Shown here piece after piece: positions 44,232 through 53,251 of a DNA stretch of 64,000 bases. Source of the stretch: M3007 sp031425035. Its GTDB lineage: Bacteria > Bacteroidota > Bacteroidia > Chitinophagales > Saprospiraceae. The notes below the pieces were generated by a model, which did no database searches, was not told the DNA's origin, and saw only the letters and a program-made list of their open reading frames with translations. Made by a program: the position numbers and the translations under genes. Every line of letters begins with the position of its first letter. The stretch's first letter is position 1. Where the stretch lies: the NCBI GenBank assembly GCA_031425035.1, contig JANPIN010000053.1, positions 1 through 64,000 on the forward strand. Direction: 5' to 3'.

Positions 44232-46309
44232 GACTGCAAATCCCGCCGCAACAACTGCGCGTTTAAAGCTACTACGATGGTGCTCGCCGACATCAACACC
44301 GCGCCCATGGCCGGGCTGAGCACGAATTGCGGATACAATACGCCGGCCGCCAGCGGAATGGCCACCACGTTGTAGCCCGTTGCCCACCACAGGTTCTGCA
44401 CCATTTTCCGGTAGGTGGCTTTGCCAAAATTAACCAGGCCCAGTACATCGGAAGGCTTGCTGTCGGTCAGGATGATATCGGCGGTCTCGGCGGCCACGTC
44501 AGTGCCACTGCCAACGGCAATGCCTACGTCCGCCTGGGCCAGTGCCGGCGCATCGTTTACGCCATCGCCGGTCATAGCCACGTACTCGCCTTTGGCTTGT
44601 AAGTCTTTCACAATTTCTACTTTTTGATGGGGCAACACTTCGGCAAAAAAACCATCCAGACCGAGTTCCTTGGATACCGCTTCGCCCACCCGGGCATTGT
44701 CGCCGGTGGCCATAAAGACCTGGATACCTTGCCTTTTCAATTGCCGCACCGCCTCGGCAGCATCGGGACGGATTTGATCGGATAGTGCCAGGAAGCCTGC
44801 TAATTGTTCATTTTCCAGTACAAAAACAACCGTTTCGGCCGCTGAACCGTTCGCCTCAAGGGGAATGGGAATGGTTTTTTCCTTCAAATAACCGGGGCTG
44901 ACCACGCTCATCATTTTGCCGCCTACCTCGCCCGTGATGCCTTTGCCCGTGATGGAAGCAAAGTTGGACACCGGTGGCAGCACCAATTCGGCAGCCTTCG
45001 CGGCGGCCACTATGCCCTGGGCGATCGGGTGCTGGCTTTCCTGTTCCAGCGCGGCCACCGTGGCCAGCAGTGTATTGTTATCATAACCCGCAGTGAGTGG
45101 CACAATGCGCGATACGCCGAACTTGCCCTCGGTCAGCGTCCCGGTCTTGTCAAACACCATGGCCGTGATGCGGCGGGCGTTTTCAAAAGCCGTGCGGTTG
45201 CGGATAAGCAGGCCTCTGCGGGCAGTCATAGCCGTAGAAATAGCGACTACCAGCGGTATTGCTACTCCCAGCGCGTGCGGACAGGAAGTGACCATAACCG
45301 TCACCATTCGTTCAAGCGCAAAGGCCAGTGTCTGCCCTTTGGCCAGCCAGACCGCCAGTGTTCCGAAGCCCACGCCCAGGGCAATAAAAGTCAGCCACTT
45401 GGCGGCACGATCGGCCAGGTGCTGGGTTTGTGATTTGGCAGCCTGCGCCTCCTGCACCAGGGTAATAACCTTGTTGAGGTAACTGTCTTTACCCGATTTA
45501 TCTACCCGGATTTTCAGGCTGCCTTCGCCGTTGATGGCCCCGGCAATGACTTTTGCATCGACAGTTTTCTGTACTGGTACGCTTTCGCCGGTGAGCATAC
45601 TCTCGTTCACCGTGCTGTTGCCCTCCGTCACAGTGCCGTCTACCGGAATTTTCTCGCCGGGTTTTACCAGCACCACGTCGCCGATTTTCAGCTCGTCCAC
45701 CCGCATATCATGCAGCATTTCGCCGTGGTACATGTGTGCTTCGGCAGGTAACATCTTGACGATCAGTTCCAACGCTTTCGAAGCGCCGGCCACGGATTTC
45801 ATTTCGAGCCAGTGACCCAGCAGCATGATGACGATCAGGGTGGCCAGTTCCCAATAAAAGTCCATACCCGCCACTAATTGGAAGGCGACTGCTGTACTGT
45901 ACAGATAGGCCACCGTGATGGCTACGCCGATGAGGGTCATCATCCCCGGTTGGCGGCGGCGTACTTCGTCCCACAACCCAATCAGAAACGGCCGGCCGCC
46001 ATAAAAATAAATGATGCTGCCAAGGGCAACCGATACCCAATCACGCTCCGGAAAGTCGAAGTGATAACCGACCGCCATTTGAAACATGGGCGAAATCGCT
46101 ACCACCGGCAGGGTAAGAATCAGACACACCCAGAACCGCCGCAGGAAATCGGCGATCATGGCCGAGTGGTCGTGGCCACCGCCATGTCCGGAGTGACTGC
46201 CACCGGGCATCGCACCTGGCATCACCGTACCGTCGGGCATGGTGTGGGTGGCATGTTTGGAATGGTCTTGAACGGGTGGAGTTGGTTGATGATCGGAATG
46301 ATTTTCCAT
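44228..46309 (-). CDS. copB: CopB-type copper/silver P1B ATPase
   Basis: From the ATG at 46309 the product is 693 residues. The His-rich N-terminus (HSGHGGGHDHSAM) and the membrane motif SCPHALGVAIP (CPH rather than CPC) mark the CopB/P1B-3 group, which exports Cu or Ag from the cytoplasm. Other motifs are the actuator TGESVP, phosphorylation site DKTGTLTEG, the HP motif ESQHPIA and GDGVNDAP. There are no Cys-x-x-Cys metal domains. It is intact and followed with a 4-nt overlap by the decayed outer-membrane gene; upstream lies the decayed cusA/cusB fragment. Confidence 0.93.
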   Translation of the reverse strand: MENHSDHQPTPPVQDHSKHATHTMPDGTVMPGAMPGGSHSGHGGGHDHSAMIADFLRRFWVCLILTLPVVAISPMFQMAVGYHFDFPERDWVSVALGSIIYFYGGRPFLIGLWDEVRRRQPGMMTLIGVAITVAYLYSTAVAFQLVAGMDFYWELATLIVIMLLGHWLEMKSVAGASKALELIVKMLPAEAHMYHGEMLHDMRVDELKIGDVVLVKPGEKIPVDGTVTEGNSTVNESMLTGESVPVQKTVDAKVIAGAINGEGSLKIRVDKSGKDSYLNKVITLVQEAQAAKSQTQHLADRAAKWLTFIALGVGFGTLAVWLAKGQTLAFALERMVTVMVTSCPHALGVAIPLVVAISTAMTARRGLLIRNRTAFENARRITAMVFDKTGTLTEGKFGVSRIVPLTAGYDNNTLLATVAALEQESQHPIAQGIVAAAKAAELVLPPVSNFASITGKGITGEVGGKMMSVVSPGYLKEKTIPIPLEANGSAAETVVFVLENEQLAGFLALSDQIRPDAAEAVRQLKRQGIQVFMATGDNARVGEAVSKELGLDGFFAEVLPHQKVEIVKDLQAKGEYVAMTGDGVNDAPALAQADVGIAVGSGTDVAAETADIILTDSKPSDVLGLVNFGKATYRKMVQNLWWATGYNVVAIPLAAGVLYPQFVLSPAMGAVLMSASTIVVALNAQLLRRDLQS

Positions 46310-46493
46310 ATTTATTTGATTGGATGTTATAACCGCCAGGCGCAAAAACGTGAGGCCAACTCACAAACTCGGCAAATACGTCGAAAGAAATTAATTGCGG
46401 GGCAAAATTCGCGTGTATAAGACCCATTGATGTTACAAAATTCTGGATAAGTGGTTTACAATTGTGCAATCCTGACCAGTTCCCAAGTCTCTA

Positions 46494-46939
46494 TTACATC
46501 TTGTGGCCAGCCATTGGATCGGTTCCTTTCTTAAACACAAATTCGCTGTGCAACAAATAAGCCCCGGATATCACCACCGACTCACCGGCTTGCAGCCCTT
46601 CGATGATTTAGGTGTAGTCCTGATTGGCAATGCCGATGCGCACCATACGGCCTTCAAAGCTGCCGGCAGTATTTTTTATCCAGAGGCTTCAAGGTTCGGG
46701 TTAACAAAACTAATCTTGCCGCCCAGGATGCGGCCAGGATAATATGGTAAGGTGACCGAAGCCACGCGGGTTTGGGCAAGAAAGGGCATATTGCTGACGT
46801 AGAGTTGTGCTTCTGCCCAAAGAGTGCGTAGTTCGGCGAGTTTCAGCACCGTTGAGCCGGGTGCCATATAACTGCCTTCAGCAATCATCAAAACGATGAA
46901 GCGGTTTCTAAGCGGCCAGGTAATGAGCGAATCAATCAT
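46494..46939 (-). pseudogene. CusA start fused to CusB fragments
   Basis: The frame from 46939 begins MIDSLITWPLRNRFIVLMI, the first membrane helix of CusA-type RND pumps, then switches without a break to an adaptor (CusB) segment, AEGSYMAPGSTVLKLAELRT to PYYPGRILGGKISFVNPNLE, and stops at 46676. In a second frame the CusB end follows: NTAGSFEGRMVRIGIANQDY, an in-frame TAA where relatives have Glu, then IIEGLQAGESVVISGAYLL and a Met/His tail ending at 46494. Most of cusA, anything between, and most of cusB are gone. Confidence 0.85.
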
Positions 46940-47023
46940 TGTACTTATAAAATAGGAATGGTTAAAAGAAAGCAGTTAAAGAAATGTTTTTTAAAAGTTT
47001 TTTTTAACTATTTGCATGATTTT

Positions 47024-48106
47024 TCATTTATTGTACTCCACACTTTTTAAATAAAATTTCCCGTAAACAAATTCACCATCTGGATAATGCCAAATCGTTT
47101 CACCATACGTCGCAAGATTGTAACCATTGATATTTTTATAATCTCGAATGGGCGTTGAAAAGCGGTATTTTTGCATATCATCAACCGCATAACGGTCATC
47201 TGAAATGAAGTTGGTGAGTTGCCCGATGTCATTAAAATAAAGCATGGCAGAAATGCTCATGCTTTCATTTGTAAAAGTCGCATTAACGGATAAGCTATCG
47301 CCCGCCGCCCATTTAATTCTATCATCGATCAAGGCGGCAGGGGCGAAAATGCACATATCATTGAACAGCGTTACTGTTTCGGCCTTATTGAGTTCATTGT
47401 TTTTAAGGTCCACTATTGAGTACAAGCCTAATAGTTTTATGTCCATCGTGGCAACTCCTTTCTTGTAGGCATGATAACCTAATACAGGCATACTAAACAT
47501 GGTTGCTTTCATAAAAAACAAGCGGGTCGGCACATCAAAAAAATTGTGTTGTTCAGACGTAAATGTGAACCAATTCTTGCCCTTTTCTCGCATCTCGCCG
47601 TCAAAAATGGCTTTTGCACTTAATAATTTAGGTTTATTCAATGCGCCTGTATAACGAATATATTTCTGAACCAATAAAGGCAAAGCTTGAATATCCCCCT
47701 CAGTAAGTGCGGTTTTTTTGAGAATTTTCGTCCGATTTAAGCCTTCGGAAATATCCGTTTTATAGATTTTTTCAAAACTTGAACTCCCATAACCAACGAG
47801 GATAGCAAATAAAATAAAAATATTGGCAATCGTCCCCGCTTTAGCATCTTGCCAATTATTGATTATCAAAAATTGAGACACCAAAACCGCCACGACAGCC
47901 ACTATCCACCAAGTTTCTTTTTTGGATAAAAACAAAACCGTTGCCCCTACGAATAATACGGCAGCCGACAACCATAGCAAGCCTGTATTTTTTGAAATCG
48001 GTTGCGTAAGTTGATTGATTTCAGCATAATTAAAGGCTTTCGTAAAACCCATTAAGTGGATTAATCCATGAATGATCATGATGATCGCAAAAATTACTTT
48101 TATCAT
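47024..48106 (-). CDS. DUF6544-type membrane protein
   Basis: The 360-residue protein has four N-terminal membrane segments (starting VIFAIIMIIHGLIHLMGF) and a soluble C-terminal part of about 230 residues with LPLLVQKYIRYTGALNKPK, FDGEMREKGKNWFTF and NGYNLATYGETIWHYPDGEF, as in DUF6544 proteins. The function is unknown. It is the last gene of an AT-rich block whose base composition and codon use differ from both flanks; it overlaps the next gene upstream by 4 nt (48103-48106), so they form one operon. Confidence 0.7.
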   Translation of the reverse strand: MIKVIFAIIMIIHGLIHLMGFTKAFNYAEINQLTQPISKNTGLLWLSAAVLFVGATVLFLSKKETWWIVAVVAVLVSQFLIINNWQDAKAGTIANIFILFAILVGYGSSSFEKIYKTDISEGLNRTKILKKTALTEGDIQALPLLVQKYIRYTGALNKPKLLSAKAIFDGEMREKGKNWFTFTSEQHNFFDVPTRLFFMKATMFSMPVLGYHAYKKGVATMDIKLLGLYSIVDLKNNELNKAETVTLFNDMCIFAPAALIDDRIKWAAGDSLSVNATFTNESMSISAMLYFNDIGQLTNFISDDRYAVDDMQKYRFSTPIRDYKNINGYNLATYGETIWHYPDGEFVYGKFYLKSVEYNK

Positions 48107-48618
48107 AATTGTGCTTTTAAAATTTTATTTAATTGGCTTCCGCCGATAATACAGACTATCAAAAAAATAGCCGCAGGAAATAGAAACCAAAATAAAAAGG
48201 TTTCAATATATTTAATTGTCATCCAGTCTTTCAGCAAAGTAAAAAGTAAAAAATAGATGATAGTAATCAGCATTAAAGCAGTTATAAAACTTATTGAAAT
48301 AGCTTTGTTATATTGAAATTGGCGATTAAAACAAAGCAATAGTTTTTTCAGAAATGCAGCAGCCATAACGCCTAGTACTGATGAAAGCGCCCCCATAAAA
48401 AGCGAAAAAATAACAATCGAGTACGCAACAGAAACACCACTTGCCCATAAAATGGAACTCCTTTCGCCGTTTGGCATAATGCTATAAATTGTTGATGAAG
48501 AGCGGATTAGGATATACACCATGATTATTATAGAATAGGCAAATACGGCAGCAATTGCCACTATTGCGCCATTATATGCCACATTTTTGTTGGAAATATT
48601 GGGTTGATTATTATTCAT
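48103..48618 (-). CDS. Hypothetical four-helix membrane protein
   Basis: The 171-residue protein has four hydrophobic segments (for example AIVAIAAVFAYSIIIMVYIL and ISFITALMLITIIYFLLFTL) and no recognisable domain. It overlaps its neighbours by 4 nt and 8 nt, so it is translated as part of the AT-rich operon. The role is unknown. Confidence 0.6.
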   Translation of the reverse strand: MNNNQPNISNKNVAYNGAIVAIAAVFAYSIIIMVYILIRSSSTIYSIMPNGERSSILWASGVSVAYSIVIFSLFMGALSSVLGVMAAAFLKKLLLCFNRQFQYNKAISISFITALMLITIIYFLLFTLLKDWMTIKYIETFLFWFLFPAAIFLIVCIIGGSQLNKILKAQL

Positions 48619-49237
48619 CTTCCGCTAATTTTTGTTGCCTTTCAGCCCTTTGCTTAATGCCCATCATCATACCTGATTCCATAATAAAATGCAAGGGTTC
48701 AAACAAGGTATAATAATAAGCCATGTCAAATTTGCTTTGCTTTATCTCCATTGAAGGATAGCGCACAATTAATCTCGTATTACTTGAATCCATCGGCTGC
48801 AAATAAAATGTCCACCCGCCCAGAGAATAATATTCATTGTGTTTTACTAAAGTGACCAGTGTAAAAGGCTGATTTTTCCCATAATAAACGGTATCGCCCC
48901 GTTGAGGATTTTGCCATTCGGGATGCGGCACATCATTGTTGACCATTTTTGCACCGAACAAATTTTCTAACCAATAATAACTGTTAAAACCACCCCGATT
49001 TTGTCCCGTTTGTGCAACCCAAGTCCATACATTTTCTTTTGTCGCGTGAATGTTAATGGCGCGAGTGGAAACAACTCTGTTGGAGGAAATAGACTCATCT
49101 TCTAACATTTTCATTGTTATTTCTGCAGATGTTGCACCCCAATTATTGTTTTGAGAGCGAATAGAAAACCAATAAATAGATGCAATGATTGCATAAAAAG
49201 TAAAGGTGTATTTGACAAAACGTTTAACCTGATACAT
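48611..49237 (-). CDS. SRPBCC-family protein with N-terminal membrane anchor
   Basis: The 208-residue protein has one N-terminal membrane segment (YTFTFYAIIASIYWFSI) and an SRPBCC (START-like) domain: INIHATKENVWTWVAQTGQN, GGFNSYYWLENLFG, and RLIVRYP. Related proteins of unknown function carry the same ENVWxWLxQ and FYSYDWLENL pattern. Ligand and role are unknown. It lies in the AT-rich operon. Confidence 0.72.
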   Translation of the reverse strand: MYQVKRFVKYTFTFYAIIASIYWFSIRSQNNNWGATSAEITMKMLEDESISSNRVVSTRAINIHATKENVWTWVAQTGQNRGGFNSYYWLENLFGAKMVNNDVPHPEWQNPQRGDTVYYGKNQPFTLVTLVKHNEYYSLGGWTFYLQPMDSSNTRLIVRYPSMEIKQSKFDMAYYYTLFEPLHFIMESGMMMGIKQRAERQQKLAEDE

Positions 49238-49315
49238 TATCTTTCCAGTTTATTTTCAAATTTTTTCGATAACATCCGGCAACCTAGTATGCCACCAGCA
49301 ACCAATATGCCATCT

Positions 49316-49873
49316 CTACATTTTAGCCACTCCGTAGTGAAGCATAATATTCCCGCAATCAAATTTTTTTGAGTCCAAAAATTGCAGTTTCGATTTTGCT
49401 TCTTCACTTTTAAATATCGTTTTTCCGTTGCCTAGGAAAACTGGATTTACCAAAAACATATATTCATCTATCAGTCCCAATTTCGTAAGCTGAGATACAA
49501 TACTACCACTACCAAAAATCACCATGTCTTTGCCATGCTCTTGTTTCATTTTATTTATTTCTTCTGGAATGATATCCTCCAGCACGACTGAATTATTCCA
49601 TTCCGCTTTTTTCAGGCTCTTTGAAAAAACAACTTTTCGAGAGTTATTCATAAACTCAATTAGTTCTTTTGGATTTGGATCGGATGGATTTGGCCAATAA
49701 GCCGCAAATATTTCATAAGTAACCTGGCCCAACACAATCGTGTCAAAATATGCAAACATTTTTAATAAATATTTCCCTGTTTCCTCGTCAAAAACAAACC
49801 AATCAGTTCCATTATTTGAATCTGAAAAATAGCCATCAAGCGATAGCCATTCTACTGCGATAATTTTTCTCAT
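49316..49873 (-). CDS. Dihydrofolate reductase family protein
   Basis: The 185-residue protein matches the RibD C-terminal/DHFR-like family of stand-alone reductases (YwjB/YyaP type): KIIAVEWLSLDGYFSD at the start, TIVLGQVTYEIFAAYWPNP in the middle, and DMVIFGSGSIVSQLTKLGLI plus VLGNGK-like FLGNGKTIF near the end. It likely binds NADPH; the substrate is not predictable. It is AT-rich like its neighbours and separated from them by 78 and 98 nt. Confidence 0.82.
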   Translation of the reverse strand: MRKIIAVEWLSLDGYFSDSNNGTDWFVFDEETGKYLLKMFAYFDTIVLGQVTYEIFAAYWPNPSDPNPKELIEFMNNSRKVVFSKSLKKAEWNNSVVLEDIIPEEINKMKQEHGKDMVIFGSGSIVSQLTKLGLIDEYMFLVNPVFLGNGKTIFKSEEAKSKLQFLDSKKFDCGNIMLHYGVAKM

Positions 49874-49971
49874 GTTTTTATTTTTTAATGGTTGGCCTAC
49901 TCGTTTGGCTTTTCGGTTTCGCCTAATTTTTTAATGGTTGCTGGTCTCCACTAAATGATTGAAATTGCACT

Positions 49972-50433
49972 TCAATGGGTAGGTGAATTAGCATCTTTTT
50001 TTAGGAGCGCTACTACTAAAATACTAAAACCCGTAAGAGAAAGTAACGCTCTGATGGCATGGGAGTACTCCCATGTCATTCTAAGTTCTTCCCAATTCCC
50101 CGCTAGACTTGTCCAGTTATTAGTCGCTTGATTCGCGGGAAATGTAAATGTGAAAAAAATGACGATGCTTACCAGGAAACAAACCAATGCTACCAACAAA
50201 AGCGGATAAATATTTTGTGCTTTACGGTCTATAATGACCCAAATTAAGGTCAATAATATTGCACCGATTTCAAAAATGCCCAACCATTGCCAACCGCTGT
50301 AAATTTCCTGAACTGTCTGGTACTTCTCTTTGGATAAATTAATTTTTACCCGTAGTTCTAACAGATGGGCCATTAGTGCGGAAAGCGTAATAGCCGTAAA
50401 AAGCATGGTAGTGAACCGAATGAAATTCCTCAT
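49972..50433 (-). CDS. DUF1772-like membrane protein
   Basis: The 153-residue protein has four membrane segments, with AITLSALMAHLLELRVKINL after the first and YQTVQEIYSGWQWLGIFEIG between the first two, and WEYSHAIRALLSLTGF before the last. This resembles DUF1772 (anthrone-oxygenase-like) proteins, a call I hold with moderate confidence. It is the first gene of the AT-rich block; upstream, after 64 nt, begins the second CusA stub. Confidence 0.6.
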   Translation of the reverse strand: MRNFIRFTTMLFTAITLSALMAHLLELRVKINLSKEKYQTVQEIYSGWQWLGIFEIGAILLTLIWVIIDRKAQNIYPLLLVALVCFLVSIVIFFTFTFPANQATNNWTSLAGNWEELRMTWEYSHAIRALLSLTGFSILVVALLKKDANSPTH

Positions 50434-50480
50434 TTTAAAAAAATTTTAGTGCGTGAATAATTTTAGTGCTTATGCAATAA

Positions 50481-50531
50481 TTAATTCAATGGCATGATTT
50501 TGAGTGACCAGACGATCCACGAATCAATCAT
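50481..50531 (-). pseudogene. Second CusA N-terminal stub
   Basis: The ATG at 50531 overlaps the stop of the P-type ATPase by 4 nt and encodes MIDSWIVWSLK, clearly like the CusA start at 46939 (MIDSLITWPLR), before the frame breaks into IMPLN and a stop. The AT-rich block begins right after the break, at about 50497. An RND pump gene once followed the ATPase in a coupled operon. Confidence 0.6.
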
Positions 50532-53251
50532 GGTGCTTCATTTTGAAAAAACTTCAAATGCTTGCCCAGCCGGATGACGATCATTGCCAGCAGGCCCGCC
50601 CCGATGCTCACCGCCCAGTCAGCAACCGACATGGGCGCAATGGAAAGCGCGGTCCGCACGGCGGCGATTTGGTACAACAGGGCTACGACCAGCATGCAAC
50701 CGCCGACCGCCAACCACACGTAACTATTGCGGACCACCTCGGTGCGCCAGAACGGAAGTTCCATCGAACCCATGTTGAATACATGAAATAACTGGCTGAA
50801 AATCAAGGTGAAAAACAGAATGTTGTTGCCAAGCGCAGGGCGCCAGTCCTCCCCGGTGTGCAGGGCGTAATGGCTGAAATACACCGCCCCGATGGTCGCT
50901 GCCGTAATGACGCCGGCATAGAAAAAAATCCGCCGCCAGCGCCGCTGATCAATGATGGGTTCGTCGGTATCGCGGGGCTTCTGCTGCATGACTAAGGGAC
51001 CTCCGGCAGTCACGCCCAATGCCAAAGCCGGCAATACGTCGGTGACGAGGTTGATGAACAGGATTTGCAGCGGTTTCAACTGGAAATGCAGAAACAGCAC
51101 CGATACGATGGCGATGACCGCCAGTTCACTCAGGTTGCAGGACAAGAGGTAAATGACAAACTTGCGGATGTTGTCGAAAATTACCCGCCCCTGGCGGATC
51201 GCCACGACGATGCTGGCAAAACTGTCGTCGCGCAACACCATATCGGCTGCGTCCTGCGCCACCTGGGTACCGTGTTTGCCCATGGCGATCCCGATGTCGG
51301 CTTTTTTGAGCGCGGGCGCATCGTTCACCCCATCGCCGGTCATGCCTACGATGGCTTTCCGTTCCTGAAATACCCGTATCAAATCGAGTTTCTGTTTCGG
51401 GCTGACGCGGGCAAATATTTTGGCGGATGCCCAGCGTGATTTATCCGCCGCTTTGAGATTTTCGTAGTCCGGCATCTCTTTTCCCAGCACCACGTCGGCA
51501 TCCTCGGAATCGATGATACCCAACTGCCGGCCGATGGCTTTTGCGGCGGCGGGGTGGTCGCCGGTGACCATGACGACTTCGATACCGGCCTCCCGGCACT
51601 GTCGGATAGCGGCGGGAATCTCTTTTCTCGGCGGGTCGATCAGCCCGAAAAGCCCGGCGAACACCAGATTTTCGGCCAGTTCCTTGGAGCCTTTTGCCTC
51701 CGATTTGAAGGCGCCCGCCAGGACTTTCAGCCCAGAGGCAGCCATTTTTTCCGCATCGGCGAGCCAGGCTTTCCGGCTCTTCGGGGTCAGGGGGACGTTC
51801 TTGCCGGCATCTAATAGAAAGGAACAACAGGCAAGCAAATCTTCGACAGCGCCCTTAGCAAAAACCAGGTTGCCTTCCGGGGTCTTGTGCAAGGTGGCCA
51901 TGATTTTGGTCTCTGAAGAGAACGGCATTTCCGACAGTTTGGGGGATTGGAGTCGGAGGTCGTTGATGTCTTCTCCCAGCCGGAGGGCGAATTTGAGCAA
52001 GCCCGTTTCGAGCGGGTCGCCGATTTCTTTAATGCTTCTTTTTCCGGCAGTTATCTCGGAGGTGTTGCACAAAATGGCAATTTGCAGGAGGCGGCGATAC
52101 TGCCCCTCTGGTAAACGCCCGACGGGCATATCAGCGGCATCGTCGCTTTTTGCCCAGGCGCCGCCCGGCGAAGCGAGTGCTTCGACTTCCATTTTGTTTA
52201 GCGTGAGCGTTCCGGTTTTGTCGGTGCAAATAATGGTGGTCCCGCCCAGCGTTTCGACCGCCGAAAGTTTGCGCACAATCACTTTTTGGTGGGCCAGTTT
52301 GATCATTCCCTGCGCCAGCGCAAGGGTAGCAACAATGGATAAACCTTCCGGGACGGCGGCAACGGCCAGCGCAATAGCGGTTTCAAACATCTCCAGAACG
52401 GGCTTCCCGCCAATTAAACCAATGCCAAAAATGACCACCACCAGTCCGATGGTTATTTTAATAAGCCGGCCGCTGAACGCTTCCAATTTCTTTTCTAAGG
52501 GCGTAGCAGCCTGGTCGGAGGTGCCGACGAGGTGGGCGATTTTTCCCAGTTCCGTGTTCATGCCCGTTCCGGCAACCACCGCCCAGCCGTTGCCTTTGGT
52601 AACGAAAGTTCCCTTGAAAAGCAGGTTCGATTGCTCGGCCAAGGGCGTGTCGGCAGGCAGCACACCGGGCGCTTTTTCCACGGGGACGCTTTCGCCGGTC
52701 AGGGAAGCCTCGTTCACTTGCAGCTGGGCACTTTGGTAGAGCCGGGCATCGGCAGGGGTAATGTCCCCGGCTTCGAGGTAAATCACGTCGCCAGGCACCA
52801 GCATTTCGATGTTGATTTCCGATAAACTTCCACCGCGAAACGCCTTGGCGGAAACGGCCACCATCTTTTTCAGGGCGTCCATGCTGCGCGCTGCCTGGAA
52901 TTCCATGTAAAAACCGATCACTGCGTTGATGAGAACAACCGCCAAAATGGCGATCCCATCCAGCCATTCCTGAAAAGCGAGCGACGCCCCCGCTGCAACC
53001 ACCAGCAACCAGACGAGGGGACTTTTAAACTGCCGCAGGAATATCTTCCAGGCGGGGGTTCGTTTACCCTGAGCAATAGTGTTGGGGCCGACCGATTCCA
53101 GCCGTTTGGCAGCTTCTGCCGCCGACAGGCCCTGCTTGATATCTGCGCCGACACGGGCAAATAATTCGTCTTCCCGCGAAGCCCAGTGGGGGGCATCCGA
53201 TTTGTTGGGTACTGCGTGCTGGTTATTGCTGCCCATGGTGCTTATTTTCAT
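50528..53251 (-). CDS. P2-type cation-transporting ATPase
   Basis: From the ATG at 53251 (4-nt overlap with the phosphoketolase stop) the product is 907 residues. It has the N-terminal cation-ATPase domain (GLSAAEAAKRLESVGPN), actuator TGESVP, PEGLSIVATLALAQGMIKLA in M4, DKTGTLTLNKME, GDGVNDAPALKKADIGIAMG and NLVTDVLPALALG in M6, the pattern of SERCA/PMR1-like Ca2+ (or Mn2+) pumps rather than P1B metal pumps. The ion is not certain. Coupling to ackA and phosphoketolase is unusual and suggests a role in energy or stress control. Confidence 0.9.
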   Translation of the reverse strand: MKISTMGSNNQHAVPNKSDAPHWASREDELFARVGADIKQGLSAAEAAKRLESVGPNTIAQGKRTPAWKIFLRQFKSPLVWLLVVAAGASLAFQEWLDGIAILAVVLINAVIGFYMEFQAARSMDALKKMVAVSAKAFRGGSLSEINIEMLVPGDVIYLEAGDITPADARLYQSAQLQVNEASLTGESVPVEKAPGVLPADTPLAEQSNLLFKGTFVTKGNGWAVVAGTGMNTELGKIAHLVGTSDQAATPLEKKLEAFSGRLIKITIGLVVVIFGIGLIGGKPVLEMFETAIALAVAAVPEGLSIVATLALAQGMIKLAHQKVIVRKLSAVETLGGTTIICTDKTGTLTLNKMEVEALASPGGAWAKSDDAADMPVGRLPEGQYRRLLQIAILCNTSEITAGKRSIKEIGDPLETGLLKFALRLGEDINDLRLQSPKLSEMPFSSETKIMATLHKTPEGNLVFAKGAVEDLLACCSFLLDAGKNVPLTPKSRKAWLADAEKMAASGLKVLAGAFKSEAKGSKELAENLVFAGLFGLIDPPRKEIPAAIRQCREAGIEVVMVTGDHPAAAKAIGRQLGIIDSEDADVVLGKEMPDYENLKAADKSRWASAKIFARVSPKQKLDLIRVFQERKAIVGMTGDGVNDAPALKKADIGIAMGKHGTQVAQDAADMVLRDDSFASIVVAIRQGRVIFDNIRKFVIYLLSCNLSELAVIAIVSVLFLHFQLKPLQILFINLVTDVLPALALGVTAGGPLVMQQKPRDTDEPIIDQRRWRRIFFYAGVITAATIGAVYFSHYALHTGEDWRPALGNNILFFTLIFSQLFHVFNMGSMELPFWRTEVVRNSYVWLAVGGCMLVVALLYQIAAVRTALSIAPMSVADWAVSIGAGLLAMIVIRLGKHLKFFQNEAP

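Noticed and set aside
46041..46469. 142-codon minus-strand frame overlapping the copB start
   Set aside because: It runs out of frame through the copB N-terminus; only copB shows family motifs there.
51513..52739. 408-codon plus-strand open frame antisense to the P-type ATPase
   Set aside because: It mirrors a gene with all P-type ATPase motifs; its own sequence is Ser/Pro-rich and lacks any domain, as expected for an antisense frame in GC-rich coding DNA.
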